A stretch of 64,000 bases of DNA. It comes from Bog-473 sp963807775. Its GTDB lineage: Bacteria > Actinomycetota > Acidimicrobiia > Acidimicrobiales > RAAP-2. Location of the stretch: positions 1-64,000 of the forward strand of contig CAWECY010000002.1 of assembly GCA_963807775.1 (NCBI GenBank). Reading direction: 5' to 3'. The position numbers and the translations under genes are program-made. Positions 58,187 to 64,000 of the stretch are shown piece after piece; position 1 is the first letter of the stretch, and each line of letters opens with the position of its first letter. Under the pieces are notes generated by a model. It was not told the origin of the DNA. It made no database searches and worked only from the letters and a program-made list of their open reading frames with translations.

Positions 58187-59728
58187 TTGGGGATGAGAGC
58201 GGACGTCAACTGGTTCGGGGTGCTGGCGCATCATGCCGAGCGCTCGCCCGAGAAGGCTGTCACGGTGTTCGAGGGCGAGACGACCAGTTATGCGCAGATG
58301 GCGGCGTCAGCCGTGGCGCTGGCCGGCGGGCTGCACGAGCGGGGGGTAGGCCCGGGCGACGTGGTCGGCCTCTTGTCGTACAACTGCCCGGAGTTCCTGC
58401 AGACGATCTTCGCCGCCAACTACCTCGGTGCCGTGGCCATGCCGATCAACTGGCGGCTGGCGGCGCCGGAGGTGCGCTACATCCTGGAGCACTCCGAGGC
58501 CCGGGCGCTGGTGTGCGACGAGGCGCTGTGGGAGCTGGCCGGACAGGCGACCGAGGGCCTGGGTGGCGCACTTGTGCGGACGTGCATCGGGGGCGGGGTC
58601 GGGGGCGGTGGTGGCGGTGGGACGTCATGGGCCGAGCTGGTGACTGGTGGCGCCGTGTCACCGGTGCGGGTGCTGACCGAGGCCGACGACGTGCACCGCC
58701 TCATGTACACCTCGGGCACCACGGGCCGGCCCAAGGGCGTGATGCTCACCCACGCCAACCTGGCCTGGAAGAACCTGGCCCACATCGTCGAGTTCGGTTT
58801 CACCGAGGCCGACCTGGGCCTGGCCTGCGGCCCGCTCTACCACGTGGGCGCGCTGGACCTGACGACGACGTCGCTCATCGCCGCCGGTTCCACCGTCATC
58901 GTCCACCGCGTCTTCGATGCCGCCGCTGTGGTCGACGAGCTTGAGCGGTCGCGCGTCACCACGGTGTGGCTGGCGCCGGCCATGGTCAACGCCATCATGG
59001 CCCTGCCCGACGTGGAAGCGCGCGACCTGTCGTCGGTGCGGGTGATCATCAACGGCGGCGAGAAGATGCCGATCCCGCTCATAGAACGGATCGGGCGCAC
59101 GTTCCCCTCGGCCTGGTTCGCCGACGCCTACGGCCTGACCGAGACCGTCTCCGGCGACACGTTCTTGGACCGGGACAGCATGGTGACCAAGCTGGGCAGC
59201 GTCGGCCGGGCCTGCCTGCACCTGGAGGTTCAGGTGTGGGACGAGGAGGGCCGACCGCTGCCGCCGGGGGAACGGGGCGAGATCGTGCTGCGCGGCCCCA
59301 AGGTCTTCAAGGGCTACTGGCGCGACCCCGAGGCCACGGAGCGGGCCTTCGCCGGCGGTTGGTTCCACACGGGCGACATCGGCGTGCTGGACGAGGACGG
59401 GTACCTTTATATCGTCGACCGCCTCAAGGACATGATCGTGTCGGGCGGCGAGAACATTGCCGGCTCGGAGGTGGAGCGCGTCCTGTACGAGCACGCCGCC
59501 GTGCTCGAAGTGGCGGTCGTGGGCCGGCCCGACGAGCGCTGGGGCGAGGTGCCGGTGGCCTTCGTGGTGCTGCGCGAGGGGCAGACGGCCACTGGTGATG
59601 AGCTGCTGGCGCACTGCCGCGATCAATTGGCCAGGTTCAAGGTGCCGAAGGACGTCACCTTCCTGGACGCGCTGCCACGTAACCCCTCCGGCAAGGTGCT
59701 CAAGCGGGACCTGCGGGCGCAGGGGTGA
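58187..59728 (+). CDS. AMP-dependent acyl-CoA synthetase/ligase
   Basis: 513 residues; TTG 58187, six bases after GGAGGAGG, is preferred to ATG 58193. Motifs: P-loop MYTSGTTGRPKGVMLTHANL (A3), YGLTETVSGDT (A5), GWFHTGDIGVLDEDGYLYIV (A7), DRLKDMIVSGGENIAGSEVE (A8) and the catalytic Lys region PRNPSGKVLKRDLRAQ (A10). It activates a carboxylic acid to its CoA thioester through an acyl-adenylate. A Gly-rich run near residues 139-148 is an unusual insert. Probably the entry step or an intermediate activation of the island pathway. Confidence 0.94.
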   Translation: MGMRADVNWFGVLAHHAERSPEKAVTVFEGETTSYAQMAASAVALAGGLHERGVGPGDVVGLLSYNCPEFLQTIFAANYLGAVAMPINWRLAAPEVRYILEHSEARALVCDEALWELAGQATEGLGGALVRTCIGGGVGGGGGGGTSWAELVTGGAVSPVRVLTEADDVHRLMYTSGTTGRPKGVMLTHANLAWKNLAHIVEFGFTEADLGLACGPLYHVGALDLTTTSLIAAGSTVIVHRVFDAAAVVDELERSRVTTVWLAPAMVNAIMALPDVEARDLSSVRVIINGGEKMPIPLIERIGRTFPSAWFADAYGLTETVSGDTFLDRDSMVTKLGSVGRACLHLEVQVWDEEGRPLPPGERGEIVLRGPKVFKGYWRDPEATERAFAGGWFHTGDIGVLDEDGYLYIVDRLKDMIVSGGENIAGSEVERVLYEHAAVLEVAVVGRPDERWGEVPVAFVVLREGQTATGDELLAHCRDQLARFKVPKDVTFLDALPRNPSGKVLKRDLRAQG

Positions 59729-59759
59729 GAGCGAACGGGCGGGGACGAGTGGCGCTGCT

Positions 59760-60551
59760 GTGAGCGGGCCGGCAGATCCACGCCAGGTGTGGGCGCAGTC
59801 GTTCGGCTCGGACGCCGAGCGCTACGACCGGACCCGACCCCGCTACCCCCAGCAGATGGTGGAGCGGATCGTGGCCGCGAGCTCGGGCACCGACTTCCTC
59901 GACGTCGGGTGCGGTACCGGCATCGCCGCCCGGCAGTTCCAGGCGGCCGGCTGCCGTGTGCTCGGGATCGAGGTGGACCCCCGCATGGCCGAAGAGGCGC
60001 GCCAGTTCGGGCTGGAGGTGGAGGTGGCGCCGTTCGAGGAATGGGACAGCGCCTGGCGGACCTTCGACGGCGTAGTGGCGGGGCAGGCCTGGCACTGGAT
60101 CGACGCCGTCGCCGGAGCGGCCAAGGCGGCGCAGGTGCTGCGCGCAGGGGGGCGGCTGGCCGTGTTCTGGAACGTCTTCCAACCGCCACCCGGGGTGGCG
60201 GCGGCCTTCTCGGCGGTCAACCAGCGCGTGCTGACCGGACCGTTGGCCAACTCGTGGTCGCGGCCGGCGCTCGAAGGATACGCCCCGCTGTTCGCCAAGG
60301 CGGCCGACGGGGTGCGCCAGGCGGGCGGCTACGGCGACGTCGAGGAGTGGCGCTACGAGTGGGACTGGCCCTACACACGTGACACCTGGCTGGACCAGGT
60401 CCCGACGTTCGGCGGGCACTCCCAGCTCCCGCCGGAGAAACTTGAGGAGTTGCTGGTCGGCCTTGGGGAGGCGGTCGACGCCGTCGGGGGCAGCTTCACC
60501 ATGGCGTACACGACGGTGGTGGTGACGGCGGTGCGCGCCGACGGCACGTAA
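59760..60551 (+). CDS. Class I SAM-dependent methyltransferase
   Basis: 263 residues, GTG 59760 (VSGPADPRQVWAQSFGSDAE). SAM motif I DFLDVGCGTGIAARQFQAAG, acidic residue in VLGIEVDPRMAEEARQ, then FDGVVAGQAWHWIDAVAGAA and AAQVLRAGGRLAVFWNVFQP. AERYDRTRPRYPQQMVERIV in front is typical of the methyltransferase_11/trans-aconitate-like group in actinobacteria. Same direction as the ligase, 31 bases after it. Confidence 0.9.
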   Translation: MSGPADPRQVWAQSFGSDAERYDRTRPRYPQQMVERIVAASSGTDFLDVGCGTGIAARQFQAAGCRVLGIEVDPRMAEEARQFGLEVEVAPFEEWDSAWRTFDGVVAGQAWHWIDAVAGAAKAAQVLRAGGRLAVFWNVFQPPPGVAAAFSAVNQRVLTGPLANSWSRPALEGYAPLFAKAADGVRQAGGYGDVEEWRYEWDWPYTRDTWLDQVPTFGGHSQLPPEKLEELLVGLGEAVDAVGGSFTMAYTTVVVTAVRADGT

Positions 60552-60593
60552 GGGGCTGGAGCTGATTGCGCAGACGCTTGCCGCCAGCGAGCC

Positions 60594-60857
60594 TCAGAGA
60601 GTCGGACTCGAATCAGCGGACACGATGGCGGTAACTGTCTTCCGCCCGAGGCCAGAAACTTCGGCGAGCTGTCGGATGGACGCGCCGGCACGGTGCGCAA
60701 CGCGAATCATGTCGTCGCGCATCTGAGCCTCTTTGGCCGCTCTCTCCACGCTCAGGCCGACAACGACGAGGGATGCACCGACTTCGCCGCTCTCGCTACC
60801 ACGGAACTTGTCCATGGCGGCCATGGCGGCCGAGACGTCGGTTTCCGTGTAATTCAT
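60594..60857 (-). CDS. Small helix-turn-helix protein
   Basis: 87 residues, ATG 60857 (MNYTETDVSAAMAAMDKFRG). The C-terminal third MIRVAHRAGASIRQLAEVSG and LGRKTVTAIV is a helix-turn-helix of the resolvase/Xre-like short type. The start overlaps the stop of the preceding 53-codon gene by ATGA. The two-gene size pattern resembles a toxin-antitoxin or small regulator pair but neither sequence matches a toxin I know. Confidence 0.6.
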   Translation of the reverse strand: MNYTETDVSAAMAAMDKFRGSESGEVGASLVVVGLSVERAAKEAQMRDDMIRVAHRAGASIRQLAEVSGLGRKTVTAIVSADSSPTL

Positions 60858-61015
60858 CGTTCCTCCCGCAGGGCAAGTGCCAGCTTGTCCCGAATTGCCA
60901 TGAGGAGCGGGAGTCGTGGCGACACTTCAGCCCTGGCCTCGGCGTCGTTGAGATGCGCCAAAGTCATGGCCAGGAGCTCAAGTGCCTCGATTCGTTCGAA
61001 CTCGACGCTCAGCAC
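60854..61015 (-). CDS. Small helical protein, leaderless by promoter spacing
   Basis: 53 residues from GTG 61015 (VLSVEFERIEALELLAMTLA). A TACAAT -10 element (61028 to 61023) ends seven bases before the GTG, so the transcript likely begins at or next to the start codon. The protein is almost wholly helical (HLNDAEARAEVSPRLPLLMA). It is the first gene of the two-gene unit with the helix-turn-helix protein. Function unknown. Confidence 0.5.
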   Translation of the reverse strand: MLSVEFERIEALELLAMTLAHLNDAEARAEVSPRLPLLMAIRDKLALALREER

Positions 61016-61063
61016 CGGTTCAATTGTAGCCAGTCCTGGTCCATATCGGACCACGACGATCGG

Positions 61064-61957
61064 TTACGACAGGAATCGGGCCCCGGCGGGCGCTACGCCT
61101 GGCCGCTCCGGGTGGAGCAACTCGGCCAACAACTCGACCCCGTCGACCACGCGCGGCCCGGGCCGAGAGAAGTAGGCGTTGGCGTCCACGGCGACGGTGC
61201 GACCGAGCATCGACGCCTCCGGGCGATCCAAGAATGCGGCGGCCTGCTCCACGGCGCCGGCGAGGTCGAAGCCGCACGGGCTGAAGACGGTGAGGTCGAT
61301 CTTCTCTGCGACGATTTCCTCCCACGTGACCCGGCGCGACCGTTCGCGGGCGGTGGCCAGCACCGGCTCGCCACCGGCCGCCTCCACCATTTCGGGCACC
61401 CAATGGCCGGCGTTGAACGGCGGGTCCGGCCACTCGAGCACGAAAACACGCGGTCGGGCGCGGCCCTCCACCCGGCGGCGCACCGCAACGACGCGGCTCC
61501 GCAGGTCCGCCATCAATGTGGCAGCCGCCTCTTCGGTGCCGGTGGCCCGCCCGACCTGCCCGATGCAGTCGATCACCTCGTCGAGCCCTTCGGGGTCCAA
61601 CGACACGACATCGGCCGTGCAGCCGATCACGCGCAACGCCTCCTCGACGGCGCCCGACGGGACGGCGCAGACCTGGCACAGGTCCTGGGCGAGGATCACG
61701 TCGGGGCCGATGGTCCGGATCCGGGCGTCGTCGAGGGTGTAGATCGATTCACCTGCCCCGATGCGAGCGCTCACGTCGGCATCGATCTGGGCCGCGCTCG
61801 GCGACCCCTCGGTGTCAAGGGCTGTCCCCGACACAACGGGAACGGAGCGGGCGGCCGGTGGGTAATCGCACTCGAAGCTCACGCCGGCCAGTTGATCGCC
61901 GATGCCCAGGGCGAACACGATCTCGGTGGCCGACGGCAGCAACGAGACGATCTTCAT
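61064..61957 (-). CDS. BtuF-like cobalamin-binding protein without signal peptide
   Basis: 297 residues from ATG 61957 (MKIVSLLPSATEIVFALGIG). Periplasmic-binding-protein (BtuF/FecB) fold: VSLLPSATEIVFALG, DQLAGVSFECDYPP, RTIGPDVILAQDLCQVCAVP, VFVLEWPDPPFNAGHWVPEM and AAGGEPVLATARERSRRVTW. No signal sequence, so unlike transporter BtuF it is probably cytoplasmic. Actinobacterial and archaeal relatives of this type are annotated as cobalamin-binding. It is divergent from a cobalamin riboswitch, which supports a role with B12. No BtuC/BtuD genes are in the window. Confidence 0.85.
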   Translation of the reverse strand: MKIVSLLPSATEIVFALGIGDQLAGVSFECDYPPAARSVPVVSGTALDTEGSPSAAQIDADVSARIGAGESIYTLDDARIRTIGPDVILAQDLCQVCAVPSGAVEEALRVIGCTADVVSLDPEGLDEVIDCIGQVGRATGTEEAAATLMADLRSRVVAVRRRVEGRARPRVFVLEWPDPPFNAGHWVPEMVEAAGGEPVLATARERSRRVTWEEIVAEKIDLTVFSPCGFDLAGAVEQAAAFLDRPEASMLGRTVAVDANAYFSRPGPRVVDGVELLAELLHPERPGVAPAGARFLS

Positions 61958-62029
61958 TGTTGACCATTCTGCTTGACGGGGAGGAGGAATGGGCGGCCCG
62001 GGTGCGCCGGCTGGGCCGCCTGCCACAGC

Positions 62030-62235
62030 CGTGTTACCGTGAACCCCGCCACAAAGGCATGCAGTAACTGCCCGCGAGGGGAAGCCGGTGAAAAACCGGC
62101 GCTGGTCCGCAACCGTGAGCGGTGCGCCCACTGGGCGACATCGTGCAGCCGGGATACCTCAGGGCAGCTGAGTTCCCATCTGTCGAGACACAAGGACCGG
62201 GGCTCGGTGTGACCCCGTGCGAATCGGAGTTTTCC
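62030..62235 (+). ncRNA. Cobalamin (AdoCbl/B12) riboswitch
   Basis: The conserved core is clear: GGGGAAGCCGGTGAAAAACC, then GGCGCTGGTCCGCAACCGTG, which matches the family core GGGAAxxxGGTGxxAxxCC...GCxGxxCCCGCAACxGT. The B12 box region reads CAGCCGGGATACCT at 62146-62159. It lies about 30 bases before the start of the secreted protein gene and controls it, presumably shutting it off when B12 is plentiful. Boundaries are approximate. Confidence 0.92.
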
Positions 62236-62253
62236 GGGCTGAGGTCCGGGAAA
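62231..62253 (+). promoter_or_regulatory. Expression-platform hairpin overlapping the ribosome binding site
   Basis: TTTCCGG (62231-62237) can pair with CCGGGAAA (62246-62253) with one bulge, burying GGGAAAG, the likely ribosome binding site ten bases before ATG 62264. This suggests control at translation. Confidence 0.45.
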
Positions 62254-62263
62254 GCGAGCACGT

Positions 62264-64000
62264 ATGCACACCATCATCCGTACCTGGCGAGGCTTCGTCG
62301 CAACGATGTCTGCCGCCGTTCTGGCGCTGATACTGGCCACGACCGGCCTGAGCCCCAACGCCGCGGGTGCCAGCACTGCGTCACCGACGCTGCCTCAGGT
62401 CCCGGTCGCCGTCGCGGCCGCCCAATGGCTGACCGGACAGTTGGCGCCGGGCGGGTACATTTCCGGCTCCGGCGGCTTGTCGCTCACCGTCAGAGCCTTC
62501 TCGCGTTGGCGGCGGCCAACGTCGACCTGCCACTGGCCCGCACCGGCCTGGCCTACATGGAGCAGAACTTCGAGTCCTACGTCGACGTGGACGGCAGCGA
62601 CGGCCCCGGGCAGCTCGCCTACCTCATCCTGATGGCACACTCGTTGGGCGCCGATCCCACCAATTTCGGCGGGACCAACCTGGTCACCCGTCTGCTGGCC
62701 ACCGAGCAGACGAGCGGGCCCAACGCGGGTCTCTTCGGGACCGACCAGCAGCTCACCGATGAATACGTCGGGACCTACGACCAGGGTCTCGTTCTTGCCG
62801 CGCTCAAGGCAGCCGGCGTAACCGCCCCGGCGGCGACGGTCACGTGGTTGCAGCAGCAACAGTGCCCGAACGGCGGATGGTCACTTCCCGACTCCGCCCA
62901 GAACGTGTGCAACGGCGACCCGGGGGCAGGCAATGGGCCCGACACGAACTCGACCTCGTTCGCGCTGCAGGGGCTGGTCGCGCAAGGCGGGATGACGCCG
63001 TCCATCGAAGCGAGCGCGCTGACCTTCCTCAAGACCGGTCAGAACGCCGACGGCGGATGGGCCTATGACCCCAACGCCCCGGACAACCAGCAGACCAGCG
63101 ACCCCGATTCCACCTCCGAGGTGATCCAGGGACTGCTGGCCCTGGGCCTGTCGCCCGACGGCGCGCAATTCAACGTCGGCGGGAACACCCCGACCTCCCT
63201 GTTGCTGACGTTCAAGGTGACCGTGGCTCCCGACACGGGAGCGTTCTCTTCACCGTTCGGGTCTCCCACTACGGGGGACTTGTACGCCACGTCCCAGGCG
63301 GTCCCCGCACTGATGGGTGTGAGCTTCCCCTTCGGCCCCTCGGGTGCCGCCTACTGGCTAACTGACTCGGACGGCGGCATCTTCGGTTTCGGCGGTGCAC
63401 CCGTCTACGGCGCGCTCAGCAACGACACGTTGAACAAGCCGGTCGTCGGGGTCGCCTCGACGATCAACGGAGGCGGGTACTGGCTGGCGGCGTCGGACGG
63501 CGGCGTGTTCGGCTTCGGCGACGCCAACTACATGGGCGGCATGGGTGGCAAACCCCTCAACAAGCCGATCGTGGGCATCGCGTCGGGCGTCGAGGGCGCC
63601 GGCTACTGGATGGTTGCCTCCGACGGAGGCGTGTTCAACTACGGCACCTCGGGGTTCTTCGGCTCGCGAGGCGGCCAGCCGCTCAACGCGCCCGTCCTTG
63701 GGATCGCCTCGACGCCCGACGGCGGTGGCTACTGGCTGGTGGCGTCCGACGGCGGCGTGTTCAACTACGGCGACGCGGGCTTCTTCGGCTCCATGGGTGG
63801 CAAGCACCTCAACGCGCCCATCGTCGGGATCGCCTCCACGCCTGACGGGGGCGGCTACTGGCTGGTGGCCTCCGACGGCGGTGTGTTCGCGTTCGGCGAT
63901 GCCGGGTTCTACAACTCCATGGGTGGCCAGCCGCTCAACGCGCCCATCGTCGGTTTGTCGTCCACGCCCGACGGGGGCGGCTACTGGCTGGTGGCCGCCG
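62264..64000 (+). CDS. B12-riboswitch-controlled secreted protein: alpha/alpha-toroid-like domain plus surface repeats (partial, one frame break)
   Basis: ATG 62264. Signal peptide MHTIIRTWRGFVATMSAAVL with ALILATTGL, cleavage near NAAGAS. The first frame reads VAVAAAQWLTGQLAPGGYIS and then loses sense at about 62470-62490; from CAG 62491 the next frame continues QSLLALAAANVDLPLARTGL with no stop to the window end. This part has repeated helical pairs and QNADGGWAYDP and QQCPNGGWSLP motifs, as in the alpha6/alpha6 fold shared by prenyltransferases, squalene cyclases and transcobalamin/intrinsic factor. From 63349 it changes to 42-residue repeats. A cobalamin-binding role is inferred from fold and riboswitch. 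The C-terminus is beyond the window. Confidence 0.8.
63349..64000 (+). repeat. Five-plus tandem 126-base repeats encoding GYWLVASDGGVF units
   Basis: Each 42-residue unit reads roughly GYWLVASDGGVFNYGDAGFF, then GSMGG-x-LNAPIVGIASTP and DGG. Units start near 63349, 63475, 63601, 63727 and 63853, with a sixth cut by the window end. Similarity rises toward the 3' side, indicating recent duplication. The pattern suggests beta-propeller-like or wall-associated blades. Confidence 0.92.

Noticed and set aside
63349..64000. CRISPR-like array from the regular 126-base repeats
   Set aside because: The repeats are in frame, code for protein and have no spacer structure.

Overview
The window is high-GC DNA (roughly two thirds G+C by eye) from an actinobacterium. 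Signs of this are many GTG and TTG starts, several apparently leaderless genes, an F420-type luciferase-like oxidoreductase, several TetR regulators each beside a catabolic operon, a DyP peroxidase with an encapsulin-type tail, and a secreted protein ending in 42-residue WLVASDGGVF-type repeats. The repeat protein and the sulfotransferase/DUF1214/SDR/P450 gene content suggest an uncultured Acidimicrobiia-like soil or aquatic lineage. That placement is inference. No rRNA, tRNA, CRISPR array, prophage or intact insertion sequence was seen.

Region by region. 1-5.4 kb: small mixed genes (pore-like membrane protein, beta-propeller, TetR, DUF427, a broken VOC gene, a zinc-less DksA-like protein). 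5.5-15.3 kb: redox and stress genes, namely a UBP zinc finger with a cyclic-nucleotide/thioredoxin-reductase fusion, an amidase and an acetyltransferase, a dimethylformamidase-like enzyme, a cNMP-binding protein, DyP peroxidase, VOC and cold-shock protein. 15.5-17.2 kb: a heavily frameshifted conserved gene of unknown function. 17.3-19.9 kb: a sigma-70 factor divergent from a DEAD-box RNA helicase. 20-33 kb: P450, two M24 peptidase-fold genes, three TetR regulators, NAD(P)-dependent dehydrogenases, a family III CoA-transferase, a DUF1214 protein, a sulfotransferase, and a methyltransferase behind a SoxR-box-like promoter. 33-39.2 kb: a peptide/nickel-type ABC transporter whose binding protein is intact while both permeases and both ATPases carry several frameshifts. 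39.3-41.2 kb: adenine deaminase divergent from an SDR.

41.4-60.5 kb is a catabolic island: LLM oxidoreductase, CMD protein, SnoaL-like protein, Rieske oxygenase, Baeyer-Villiger-type monooxygenase, cyclase-family hydrolase, amidohydrolase, SDRs, class II aldolase, acyl-CoA dehydrogenase, a COMT-like O-methyltransferase, a fused 2-oxoacid dehydrogenase E1, an acyl-CoA ligase and a TetR regulator. Four divergent promoters in this island each carry one copy of the motif TGTACCGRYCRGT, so these genes probably form one regulon. They look like a route that oxygenates a cyclic compound, opens the ring and feeds the acids into CoA thioester metabolism. The substrate cannot be read from the sequence.

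61-64 kb is a vitamin B12 locus: a BtuF-like cobalamin-binding protein is divergent from a cobalamin riboswitch that precedes a secreted protein with an alpha/alpha-toroid-like domain and surface repeats. This is the best candidate for something undescribed: a bacterial extracellular cobalamin-capture protein built on the same general fold as animal transcobalamin.

Single-base frame breaks are common. Some sit alone in otherwise well-conserved genes and look like sequence errors; others cluster densely in two loci. Reads are needed to decide which are real.
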